A DNA stretch of 64,000 nt, taken from Rhizobium terrae. GTDB taxonomy: Bacteria; Pseudomonadota; Alphaproteobacteria; Rhizobiales; Rhizobiaceae. Shown here in pieces: positions 1 through 7,358 of this stretch. Numbering within the stretch: the stretch's first letter is position 1; each line of letters opens with the position of its first letter. The notes beneath the pieces were generated by a model that searched no databases, was not told the origin of the DNA, and saw only the letters and a program-made list of their open reading frames with translations. The position numbers were made by a program, and so were the translations under genes. The stretch spans positions 1 to 64,000 of the forward strand of contig NZ_QJKM01000009.1 in the NCBI RefSeq assembly GCF_003425685.1, in the 5' to 3' direction.

Positions 1-30
1 TGACCCAGGAGGTAATGTTCAGTGCCGAAA

Positions 31-121
31 ACTGGCCGGTCTTTGATCGGAACGGTGGCCGGCTTCAAATCGGAATGGTGGCCGGTCTTTGATCGGAATG
101 GCGGCCGGCTTCACGTCGGAA
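31..121. repeat. Tandem degenerate repeats resembling the end of an IS21-family element
   Basis: Four imperfect copies of a unit of about 20 to 25 bases alternate here, built on GGCCGG(T/C)(C/T)TT followed by TCGGAA(T/C). Such multiple subterminal repeats are typical of IS21-family ends, where IstA binds. No transposase gene lies inside the window, so the element, if real, would extend to the left. The repeat structure is directly visible; the IS21 assignment is recalled from family style and is not proven. Confidence 0.55.
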
Positions 122-586
122 TCCGCACGGATGGATCCCGGTAGGCAGCGATGCCATTGCTTTTGATATTCGAACTCACCTTCCTTGCCGAAGCACCATC
201 CCAACTCGCCAAGCTTGCGGGACGACACCGCGTTTTTCGCATGCCGGTGCGCGGATCATCACCAGATCCGCCGCGACAGAGGCGATTAAGCTCTGCTTGC
301 TGTCGCAGGAGGGCCGCCGCCCTATCGTCCTTACCTTGGGCTGCGGTGCTGCACCGTATTATGCCCGCAAGTCAGAAAACAGCGATGAGGAGCTCATGCG
401 CATGGTTCGGACGGATGCCGGACACCGGATCAGCGCGAATGCCGAATGGACGTTGGATGAGCGCGACCTCATTGCCCTGCAAGACGATCGTCCATCGAAT
501 GCTGGTCTCGACCTTTACGTGAAAGGTTCGCTAAACGCTCATGCTGTTGGCCAAGGGCAAATCACCCGACCTGAATTCCGACGGGC
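122..586. other. Unassigned stretch, no convincing gene
   Basis: No gene can be supported between the left-edge repeats and the DUF6683 gene. One plus-strand frame stays open through 297-830 with a protein-like acidic stretch (residues such as SENSDEELMRMVRTDAGH), but it lacks a clear ribosome binding site, matches no family I know and runs antisense into the DUF6683 gene. It could be a remnant of a gene cut by the neighbouring insertion element. Confidence 0.4.
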
Positions 587-1339
587 TTACCGCGCGGGGA
601 CAAATCCCTGCTCTGTCAGGGTCATGGTCGCGAGATCCACATTCATTCCGCGAGCTCCCTGCGATACGGCAGCCGCGATTGCGCGCGAAAGAGCAGCATT
701 GCCCTTGCTCTGCTCCATTGCCGCGGCAATCAGGGCCGCCTGGATCAGCAGGCTTTCGGCCATTTCCTGCTTGGCAGCGTCGCTGGCGCCACGCAGCATG
801 CCCGAAGATGCCATTGCTGCGGCTGCCTGATCCCTGACCGCGATTGCCATTTGTCGGCTAACATCTTCATCGCGTCCTCGTCCGGCTTGCCAGGCGTTTA
901 TCCACCACGCTGCGTACGCGTCAGCGACATCGTCGATCCTCAAGCCAACTGCGCCTAGAGGAGCCTTCATCCCCTCGACCACGTCCTGAGAGGAAAACAG
1001 TTTGGCAAGATTGTTGGCCCCTTGCGGGTCGCTCAGGCGGCTCTTCGCGACGAAGTTCGCGAAATTCGCGATGCGGCGCTCGTGCGACGGCGTGTAACGA
1101 AGATCCGCCGCAGCCGTCGGCGGCGTGGTAGCCGCTTCGCTTCCGGTGTCGGCAGATTCGCCAGGAGAATCGTCGTCCTGCAGGCTGTTGCGTAGTGCCA
1201 AGCCCAGCGTATCCGTGCCTGTTATCGCCGGAAGCGTGGTGGACCAGAAGCCGTTGCTCCAACCGGTATCCTGTGCGCTCAGTGAGGCTGGCATGATCGC
1301 GGCGGCCAGCACAAACATGCCCGCAAGAGTTCGTCTCAT
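587..1339 (-). CDS. Exported DUF6683-like protein
   Basis: A 250-residue protein with a clear Sec signal peptide (MRRTLAGMFVLAAAIMPA, cleavage likely after SLSA near residue 22). It then has a low-complexity Asp/Ser/Ala/Thr linker to about residue 75 and an alpha-helical domain. The pattern (RYTPSHERRIANFANFVAK, a central DVADAYAAWWINAW, and alanine-rich C-terminal helices) matches my recollection of the DUF6683 family, whose function is unknown. The ATG at 1339 follows a GGAGGCAGGA ribosome binding site. It stands alone on the minus strand. A periplasmic or outer-surface location is inferred from the signal peptide. Confidence 0.75.
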   Translation of the reverse strand: MRRTLAGMFVLAAAIMPASLSAQDTGWSNGFWSTTLPAITGTDTLGLALRNSLQDDDSPGESADTGSEAATTPPTAAADLRYTPSHERRIANFANFVAKSRLSDPQGANNLAKLFSSQDVVEGMKAPLGAVGLRIDDVADAYAAWWINAWQAGRGRDEDVSRQMAIAVRDQAAAAMASSGMLRGASDAAKQEMAESLLIQAALIAAAMEQSKGNAALSRAIAAAVSQGARGMNVDLATMTLTEQGFVPAR

Positions 1340-1436
1340 TCCTGCCTCCGATGATGCATGAGCGGGTCAAGTATATAATGCGCTTCCTCAGTTTGAGAAC
1401 CTGCGAGATTTCAAACTTTCCGGCGAACGGGGTGCG

Positions 1437-1814
1437 CTATGGCCTGAGCTTGTCGATCATCTCGACATGGTTCAACGGCGAGACGTTCCAGTCTTCACTC
1501 CCATAGTCGAATTGGATTTTCAGCTCTGGTCCCGGCTGCGTCAGCTGAACAAGGCAGCGCGTCCAGCGCCTGTCCTCCTCGGCCATGACGTCGCTCAGCG
1601 TTTCGGCCTTCTCGATGATCTCGAAATCACCAGGCGTCTCCGCTTCCCAATCGCCATCGACGAGATAGACGAAACCATACATGCGCCGACGCGGTGCAAC
1701 CTCAATCACCAGCGCCACGCCGGTCCAGTCGCGACCGGCATAGCTGGGATCTGCGGCGATCATTTGGCCGACTTCCATGACCAGGGCATCCGCCCGAACT
1801 TTGTCGAATGTCAT
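1437..1814 (-). CDS. Small cytosolic protein, possibly YezG/DUF600-like immunity protein
   Basis: A 125-residue acidic protein without a signal peptide. The C-terminal half (WTRCLVQLTQPG, then KIQFDYGSEDW) resembles the aromatic strand pattern of YezG/DUF600-type immunity proteins, in which a tryptophan-led strand is followed by KxxFxY. The start at 1814 has a GGGAAGG directly upstream. Those proteins usually lie next to a polymorphic toxin; none is visible here, so this would be an orphan immunity gene or a different family. I see the motif similarity only by eye, and function remains uncertain. Confidence 0.55.
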   Translation of the reverse strand: MTFDKVRADALVMEVGQMIAADPSYAGRDWTGVALVIEVAPRRRMYGFVYLVDGDWEAETPGDFEIIEKAETLSDVMAEEDRRWTRCLVQLTQPGPELKIQFDYGSEDWNVSPLNHVEMIDKLRP

Positions 1815-1973
1815 CCTTCCCTCGCCACTTGCTACGCTGTCCGTCAGACTACCGGAAATCGGTGGAATTCTAACAGTGCTGGAGCGGGGCGCTTCGAGCC
1901 ATGAAGCGCCTTGGCTGTGGGAGGGCCAGCGGCTCGCGTTTCATCTCAAGTTTCTCGCGGTACATATGCCAGC

Positions 1974-2333
1974 TCACCGTATGCTCAATGCATCGATCTC
2001 TGCTATTTTTGTTCTGGTTTCATTGTCGAACATGGCGGCTTTTCCATCGATTTCCGCCATCAGATGCACGCCCATCTCGGTGATAAAGAACCAGGTGATT
2101 TGCGTGCTCGTCGGTGACCTTGCGTCGAGTTCTTCCGGCTTGAGCTGCCGCAACGTTTTTCCGTCATAGAAGAGAGTTGGATCGCCGGCCGTCACTCTTT
2201 CGAGCGTCTGCCCGCTCTTGTCGCAGAGGGAGGCGATCAACTTCATGTAGCGAGGCTGAGCGTCTAGCGCGGCTTGAATACGCTCGGCGCGATCCGGAAT
2301 GGCCGCAGAACGGCGATCGATCTCCTTGCGCAA
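1974..2333 (-). CDS. Small protein translationally coupled to the sensor kinase gene
   Basis: A 119-residue protein that I do not recognise. It begins seven bases after the kinase stop codon. A strong GGAGGAG ribosome binding site (2334-2340) directly abuts a TTG start, so the exact start is uncertain. The N-terminal third is a charged helix (KEIDRRSAAIPDRAERIQAAL). The rest looks like a compact alpha/beta domain (TWFFITEMGVHLMAEIDGKA). There is no signal peptide or membrane segment. Its place as the last cistron of the two-component operon suggests an accessory role in that signalling pathway, which is an inference from position only. Confidence 0.6.
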   Translation of the reverse strand: MRKEIDRRSAAIPDRAERIQAALDAQPRYMKLIASLCDKSGQTLERVTAGDPTLFYDGKTLRQLKPEELDARSPTSTQITWFFITEMGVHLMAEIDGKAAMFDNETRTKIAEIDALSIR

Positions 2334-2340
2334 CTCCTCC

Positions 2341-3834
2341 CTACAACGTCCAATGGGCGGCGACTACCTCTGAACGATGCACGATTGAGGCACGATCGGC
2401 TTTGGGTAGGCGCACGCATGCCGTCAAGCCCGGATTACCAGATGAAAGCTCTATATCTCCACCATGGTGTCGGACAATCGCCCGGGCGATCGACATTCCA
2501 AGGCCGATACCACCGGTTTGGCGATTGCGTGACTTTTCCATCCGGAAGAAGGGTGAGAACACTTTATCCCGCATGTCTTCTGGAATACCTGGACCTCGAT
2601 CCTTGATGAGGATGTCGAAGGATATCTCCCGTTCGACGATCGACACGCTGGCGCTTCCACCGTATCTGACTGCATTTTCTACGAGGTTGCGTATGGCGCG
2701 GCGCAAGGCCCCAGGACGACAGCGGTAATGCGTTTTCTTTCCTTCGATAAATTCGACTTTGTGGCCGAGGTCTCCGAGGTCATGGCAAAGGCTCTCGACC
2801 AGCGCGCACAGATCAATCGTGCGCGTTTCCTCAGTAGATGCCTCGCCCTTGGCAAAAGCGATGGTTGCTTCGGCCATTGTCTGAACCTCATCAATGGTGT
2901 CGAGCATCCGCTTTTGAACATCTGAATCGGACACCAATTCCGCGCGTAGCCTCAGTGAGGTCAAAGGTGTTCTAAGATCATGGCCGATCGCTGCAAGCAT
3001 TCTGACCCTGTCTTCGACGTATCGATGCAGCCGCTGCTGCATCCGATTGAACGATACGGCCGTCAAGCGAATGTCGTCGGGGCCGCTCTCGGCAATGGGT
3101 GCGATGTTCTCTCCGCGCCCGAGCGCGTCGGCAGCGGCGGCCAGCTGTCGCATTGGCCGGATAATTCGCTCTGTCGCCAGGATAACAATGACAGACAGGA
3201 TCACGGCGCTAAGTGCGAAGGAATAGAGCGATGGCGAACGCCACCAGGGCGTTCCTACAGACTTGAAGTAGGCAGTATTGAGCCAAAGTCCGCTCTTGAG
3301 CTGAACGGCCATGCCCATTCCAGAACCAATACCGTTCGGCGTCACGAGATCAGCGTATCTGGCAGCTTGATCCAACGGCCAGAGTGTGCCGCCCGCCTGA
3401 ACCCATTCAGACATCCCGGCGGTGGGGCTGATTTTGGCTTCTGCGCTTCGTGCGATGCCCGTTTGCCTTGAAGCGGAGCCGAGCCCCCATTCGGGAGGCA
3501 GGGCTACCGCATTGCGGATCGGGCGGACCAGTTGCGACGTCGCGCTACGTCGCCAGCTAACAAGGTCTGTCGGTGGATCAGTTGTCACCCAAAAACGAGA
3601 GGTTGATGTCTCGCTCGCTTGCAACACTTCCTCGCGAAGTTCGGCAGGAATAACCTCCATAAGACGGGTAATCGAACCTGTTCGGGTGAAAAACTCACTT
3701 TTGGAAGCTGCCTTCAGGGCCTTGTCCTGCTCATCCCATGAGATGAGAAACGAAAGCACCTGTGAGACAACGAGCGCCAACAGAATGAAGCCGATGAGTT
3801 GTCTGGCCAGACTTCGTTTCCACCACGAGATCAT
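2341..3834 (-). CDS. EnvZ-type sensor histidine kinase
   Basis: A 497-residue inner-membrane kinase. Membrane segments lie at about residues 12-32 and 203-223, with a periplasmic sensor domain of about 170 residues between them. A HAMP domain follows (RPMRQLAAAADALGRGE). The HisKA H-box contains the phospho-accepting His285 (AAIGHDLRTPLTSLRLRAEL). The ATPase domain has an N-box around Asn387 (RNLVENAVRYG), G1 at 412-420 (DRGPGIPED) and a GIGLGMSIA lid region, so catalysis looks intact. The start overlaps the response regulator stop by ATGA, which indicates translational coupling. The ligand is unknown. The nearby exported YYEG peptides could be targets or ligands of the pathway, but that is inference. 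Confidence 0.93.
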   Translation of the reverse strand: MISWWKRSLARQLIGFILLALVVSQVLSFLISWDEQDKALKAASKSEFFTRTGSITRLMEVIPAELREEVLQASETSTSRFWVTTDPPTDLVSWRRSATSQLVRPIRNAVALPPEWGLGSASRQTGIARSAEAKISPTAGMSEWVQAGGTLWPLDQAARYADLVTPNGIGSGMGMAVQLKSGLWLNTAYFKSVGTPWWRSPSLYSFALSAVILSVIVILATERIIRPMRQLAAAADALGRGENIAPIAESGPDDIRLTAVSFNRMQQRLHRYVEDRVRMLAAIGHDLRTPLTSLRLRAELVSDSDVQKRMLDTIDEVQTMAEATIAFAKGEASTEETRTIDLCALVESLCHDLGDLGHKVEFIEGKKTHYRCRPGALRRAIRNLVENAVRYGGSASVSIVEREISFDILIKDRGPGIPEDMRDKVFSPFFRMEKSRNRQTGGIGLGMSIARAIVRHHGGDIELSSGNPGLTACVRLPKADRASIVHRSEVVAAHWTL

Positions 3835-4553
3835 GACTTCACCACGCTAGCTGAAAAGCTGTAGCCGCCACCCCAATGGGTCTTGATGATAGACGGGTTT
3901 TTCGGGTCGGTCTCGACTTTCTTGCGCAAGCGGCTGACCTGATTGTCGATGCTGCGGTCGAAAGCATCGGCCATTCTTCCGGCAGTGAGATCCAGGAGCT
4001 GGTCTCGGCTGAGGACCATTCCGGGGTGATCGAGAAACGCCTTGAGCAACCGGAATTCGACCGTGCTCAAGGCTAGCCCAATACCATCTGTGCCGGTGAG
4101 TTCCTGTCGGGCGAAATCGAGGGTCCACTGATTGAAACGAACCGTGTTTCCCTTGATTGCATCGCTGTCTCTCGTCGACGCCCCCTGGCCGCGGCGCAAG
4201 ACCGCGCGCACCCGCGCAAGCAGTTCGCGAGGATTGAAGGGCTTGACGAGATAATCGTCCGCGCCGATCTCGAGACCGACGATGCGGTCTGTGTCCTCCG
4301 ACATCGCGGTCAGGAAAATAATCGGGGTGGATATGGATGCACGCAGGTGACGGCATATGCTGATGCCATCCTCACCAGGCATCATGATATCAAGCACGAT
4401 GAGGTCGATGGCCTCGCGCCCTAGAAGGTCACGCAGCATCTGACCGCTTTCGGCCAGACTAACCCTGTAGCCGTGTCTCGTCAGGTACTGGCCAACCAGA
4501 TCCCGGATGTCATGATGATCATCCACGACAGCAATATGCGGCGAAGTCTCCAT
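3831..4553 (-). CDS. OmpR/PhoB-type response regulator
   Basis: A 240-residue two-domain regulator. The receiver domain has the acidic pocket (VVDDHHD), the phospho-acceptor Asp55 (LIVLDIMMPGEDG) and the conserved Lys104 (YLVKPFNPRE). The C-terminal winged helix (LALSTVEFRLLKAFLDHPG to RSIDNQVSRLRKKVE) ends with GGGYSF. I place the start at 4553 because AGGA lies six bases upstream; an in-frame ATG at 4559 sits too close to it. Longer in-frame extensions run into the terminator region and are unlikely. The gene partners the downstream kinase. Confidence 0.93.
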   Translation of the reverse strand: METSPHIAVVDDHHDIRDLVGQYLTRHGYRVSLAESGQMLRDLLGREAIDLIVLDIMMPGEDGISICRHLRASISTPIIFLTAMSEDTDRIVGLEIGADDYLVKPFNPRELLARVRAVLRRGQGASTRDSDAIKGNTVRFNQWTLDFARQELTGTDGIGLALSTVEFRLLKAFLDHPGMVLSRDQLLDLTAGRMADAFDRSIDNQVSRLRKKVETDPKNPSIIKTHWGGGYSFSASVVKS

Positions 4554-4652
4554 TGCCATTCCTACGACACTCCAATTCCACTGCCCGGCAAGCCAGCGTA
4601 GCCGAAGAAATGCGATCAGGATTTCCACGACCGCAATCGAGCTTTCTCTATC

Positions 4653-4713
4653 AAAAACCGTCCCCCACCAGCCCTCTGCAGGGGGTGCGCAGAGCGACTG
4701 CTGGGGACGGTTT
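4653..4713 (-). terminator. Intrinsic terminator downstream of the YYEG peptide gene
   Basis: A long imperfect inverted repeat has perfect 11-base outer arms (AAACCGTCCCC at 4655-4665, GGGGACGGTTT at 4703-4713) and further inner pairing (CTCTGC with GCAGAG). Read on the minus strand the stem is followed by TTTTT, the layout of a Rho-independent terminator. It lies 30 bases after the 4743 stop and before the response regulator, so it should separate the small exported peptides from the two-component genes. Confidence 0.75.
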
Positions 4714-4742
4714 GCACGACGAGCGCGTCCGAGGTCAATCAT

Positions 4743-5009
4743 TTAGTTTGGACGCGAGACACCCTCATAATAATCGCCGCTATCGCCGATTTTCCTGTTG
4801 TCGCGGGAGGTTTTCGATGCGAGCGCGGTGGCATCCGAGCCGGGAAAATAGAAGGTCCTGCTGTGATCGCCAAGAGTGTTTTGCATAGGCGAGACGGCTT
4901 CTATCGGCGACTGGCGCTGAACGCCTTCGTAATATTCGCCTTCGGCAAAGGCTGGAGTGGTCAGGACTGCCGATGCGAGCAGCAGAGTGATACTGGTGAT
5001 CTTGGTCAT
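4743..5009 (-). CDS. Small exported protein with duplicated YYEG motifs, paralogue 2
   Basis: An 88-residue protein starting at the ATG at 5009. The signal peptide is MTKITSITLLLASAVLTTPA, with cleavage likely after AFA. The mature part begins EGEYYEG and ends with a second copy of the motif, SGDYYEGVSRPN. Its last 22 residues closely match those of the upstream neighbour (SRDNRKIGDSGDYYEG versus SRDDRRIFDSGDYYEG). I recognise no characterised family. The longer open frame upstream of 5009 lacks coding character. It is followed by a terminator and the two-component genes; regulation by that system is plausible but unproven. Confidence 0.8.
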   Translation of the reverse strand: MTKITSITLLLASAVLTTPAFAEGEYYEGVQRQSPIEAVSPMQNTLGDHSRTFYFPGSDATALASKTSRDNRKIGDSGDYYEGVSRPN

Positions 5010-5091
5010 TGGGTTTCGATCCTTGTGCTTTTGACGATTGCCCTGAGTTTGCGACCTTGCGGCAATCGAAGTCTTGAATGAACTGCAGGGG

Positions 5092-5322
5092 TTAGTTGGG
5101 CCGGAACATACCTTCATAATAGTCACCGCTGTCGAAGATGCGGCGATCGTCGCGGCTGGTGCGAGAGCCAAAAGGCGTTTGCTCGGAGCTGCTGTAGCTG
5201 TCGCTTTCGACGCTGGTGCTATTCGTCTGGGTCCGATCCAGCCGCTCCTTGCCGTCTTCCGCAAGCGTTACGCCGGTGAAAGATAGACCTGCGATAAGCG
5301 CGATGATGAGATGCTTGAACAT
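5092..5322 (-). CDS. Small exported protein with C-terminal YYEG motif, paralogue 1
   Basis: A 76-residue protein with a signal peptide (MFKHLIIALIAGLSFTGVTLA). A hydrophilic Ser/Thr/Asp-rich middle follows, then the shared ending DSGDYYEGMFRPN. It is the upstream member of a tandem pair with the 4743-5009 gene, separated by 82 bases. The two differ strongly in the middle but keep the tail, so the C-terminal YYEG-x-x-RPN segment is likely the functional part. I do not know a function. Secretion to the periplasm is inferred from the signal peptide. Confidence 0.8.
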   Translation of the reverse strand: MFKHLIIALIAGLSFTGVTLAEDGKERLDRTQTNSTSVESDSYSSSEQTPFGSRTSRDDRRIFDSGDYYEGMFRPN

Positions 5323-5441
5323 GTGGTTCCTTTCTCGTTAGCTGTACCTCTCGGGTACGAGAAAGGGATAACCCGCATTTGTCGCACAGCTATGCCGGCC
5401 TGCACTAAAATTGTATCAAAGTGTCGCGGGCGCTAGGATCA

Positions 5442-5463
5442 GGGAGTGTCAGGAATTCTGTGC
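5442..5463. repeat. Probable terminal inverted repeat of the IS256-type remnant
   Basis: The sequence GGGAGTGTCAGGAATTCTG lies just beyond the transposase C-terminus (stop at 5480). It has the position and character of an IS256-family terminal inverted repeat. The partner repeat is not found, which fits the truncation of the element at its other end. Confidence 0.5.
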
Positions 5464-5479
5464 CGGGGGCCGGCTTTCA

Positions 5480-6175
5480 TCAGTTGAAGAACCGCTCGCC
5501 GAAGATGACGGCGAACTGTGTCTTTGCCTCGACCCATTCCCGCGGCGCGCGCTTCCATTGCTCGGCCGCATTGTTGAGAACCAAATATAACAGCTTCATC
5601 GCGTTCGGCGGGAAATCGCGGATCCGTCCACGATTGCTTTCCCGCCTTACCGTCACCAGGGAAATGCCCACGCGACCGCACAGCCCGGCGAAGCTTCGAG
5701 TTCAAGGCCTCTATGGCGTTGGGGTAGTATAAATGATGCGGCGAACACCCTCTGGGAAGGCGAAGAAGGGAACGACATGCTCCCAGTTGCGCCGCCAGCT
5801 GTGAGAGATGGCAGGGTACTCTGGCCCCAGTATCCGGTCTCGAAGGCCTCCAGCGCCTTCAGGCCCGCCTCGGCATCTCGGGCACGGTAGATGGCTCTCA
5901 ACGCCGGCACGACCGGCTTGCGATCCTTGTAGGAAACGAACTCCAGGGAGTGCCGGATCAAATGAACAATACAAGTTTGGACGACCGTTTTGGGGAAAGA
6001 CGGCGGTGATGGCTTCGGGAAAGCCCTTCAAGCCATCGACCACGGCGATCAGGATATCCTGGCAGCCACGGCTTTTCAGCTCGTTCATCACCCGAAGCCA
6101 GAACTTTGCCCCTTCAGTCTGCTCGATCCAGAGGCCGAGGATTGCGAACTCGCCGATCTGGATGCCGATGAACAA
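5480..6175 (-). pseudogene. Degenerate IS256-family (Mutator-type) transposase
   Basis: Translated pieces in three minus-strand frames line up in order as the catalytic half of an IS256 transposase. They are GLWIEQTEGAKFWLRVMNEL, ILIAVVDGLKGFPEAITAVF (one catalytic Asp), HSLEFVSYKDRKPVVPALRA, WEHVVPFFAFPEGVRRIIYT, SLNSKLRRAVRSRGHF and LLYLVLNNAAEQWKRAPREW ending at 5480. At least four frameshifts and loss of the N-terminus make it non-functional. The left terminus carries a plausible inverted repeat. The right side ends abruptly near 6175 at an IS701-like fragment, indicating nested insertion or deletion. Confidence 0.85.
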
Positions 6176-6180
6176 TGAGA

Positions 6181-6655
6181 CGAAATCGGGGCTTGGAGCC
6201 GTGGCCTCCTGATCCAACGCAATATCAGCGATGGCGATCTCGCATTCTTCACCACATAGTGCCCTGCCGGGACAGACGTCCAGACGCTCGTTTCCGTCGA
6301 AGGCCATCACTGGGCGATCGAAGACAGCTTCGAGACCGCCAAGAACGAGCTCGGACTCGATCACAACGAAACCCGGTCATGGCATGGCTGGCATCGCCAC
6401 GTCTTCCTCGTCATGCTTGCCTTCGCCATGATGGCGCTGATCCGGTACCACGCCAATGACGCGACGCCCCCAAAGAGACCGCGGATGCCGACCATCAGGA
6501 CTTGACCCGCTGGTCTCTCCAGGAAGTTCTGCGCATCGCTTTCAGACTCGCTCAGCGTCGCATAAACCCGCCTACGTCACCGCATGGTAGCGCTGGAGAC
6601 GCGCTCATCAGGCGGCCGCTCGACGAGCTCATCCCAGACTAAAATGCAACTGTAA
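6181..6655 (+). pseudogene. C-terminal remnant of an IS701-like DDE transposase
   Basis: A plus-strand frame reads through LIQRNISDGDLAFFTT, an in-frame TAG at 6257-6259, then GHHWAIEDSFETAKNELGLD and SWHGWHRHVFLVMLAFAMMA. The W-x-I-E-D-x-F-E-x-A-K-x-E-L-G-L-D segment carries the catalytic glutamate region of IS701-type transposases. A second piece (WSLQEVLRIAFRLAQRR) follows out of frame and ends near ATGCAACTGTAA at 6644-6655. The N-terminal half is absent, replaced by the IS256 wreck. It is clearly inactive. Confidence 0.75.
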
Positions 6656-6888
6656 TACTAGAATGGCTGAGTGACCGCATTACGTCGCAAGAACGCTTTA
6701 CCCACCTTTCCTACTTTGCGCGGCAGGCGGTCCTGGCCCTCTTCCTCCGTCTGCCGCGATACACTTTTATACAAATTGGCACGCTTCTGGCACATCTGTG
6801 CGACAAATCTCATGTAGGTCTTTCCGGCGATTATTCTGCCGGCAAAACAACGTGGCGCGGCGAAACAATTCAACCGGGGAGAAGAAGC

Positions 6889-7347
6889 ATGACTCGGCTT
6901 TCCATAAACGATGTAGTCTACGACTTGGATGTCGAGCCTGAGACGCCGCTACTTTGGGTGATCCGCGAACAGGTTGGGTTGACCGGTACCAAATACGGGT
7001 GTGGTGTTGCGCAATGCGGCGCTTGTACCGTTCATATAGACGGCGTCGCAACGCGCTCCTGTGCCATTCCAGTCTCTACGGTGACGGAGCAGCAGAAGAT
7101 CGTCACAATCGAAGGGCTTTCGCCTGATCTGGCGCACCCAGTACAAAAGGCATGGCTGGAACTCGACGTGCCGCAATGCGGTTACTGTCAATCCGGCCAG
7201 ATTATGGCCGCGACAGCCTTGTTGAATGCCAATCCCAGACCAACCGAGCAGCAGATCCGTGAAGAGATGACCAACATCTGTCGCTGCGGCACCTACAATC
7301 GGATCAAGGCAGCGATCCAGCTGGCTTCCAACACGATGGCCGGTTGA
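6889..7347 (+). CDS. iorA: [2Fe-2S] subunit of an IorAB-type molybdenum hydroxylase
   Basis: A 152-residue small subunit of the xanthine oxidase family. The N-terminal plant-ferredoxin-type cluster ligands are in YGCGVAQCGACTVHIDG. The C-terminal four-helix cluster ligands are in QCGYCQSGQ and NICRCGTYNRI. The length matches isoquinoline 1-oxidoreductase alpha subunits, which pass electrons from the molybdenum centre. A GGGGAG ribosome binding site precedes the ATG. It is followed immediately by the large subunit and then by cytochromes and Sox genes, suggesting periplasmic electron delivery to cytochrome c. The substrate cannot be read from the sequence; iorA is a family symbol, not proof of isoquinoline use. 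Confidence 0.92.
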   Translation: MTRLSINDVVYDLDVEPETPLLWVIREQVGLTGTKYGCGVAQCGACTVHIDGVATRSCAIPVSTVTEQQKIVTIEGLSPDLAHPVQKAWLELDVPQCGYCQSGQIMAATALLNANPRPTEQQIREEMTNICRCGTYNRIKAAIQLASNTMAG

Positions 7348-7358
7348 GGGAGGACGCC

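Noticed and set aside
297-830. Open plus-strand frame of 177 codons near the left edge
   Set aside because: It starts at TTG without a ribosome binding site, matches no family I know, and its second half is antisense to the well-supported DUF6683 gene.
4554-4742. N-terminal extension of the response regulator up to 4742
   Set aside because: The extension passes through the terminator hairpin and has no domain character, while the ATG at 4553 has a well-placed ribosome binding site.
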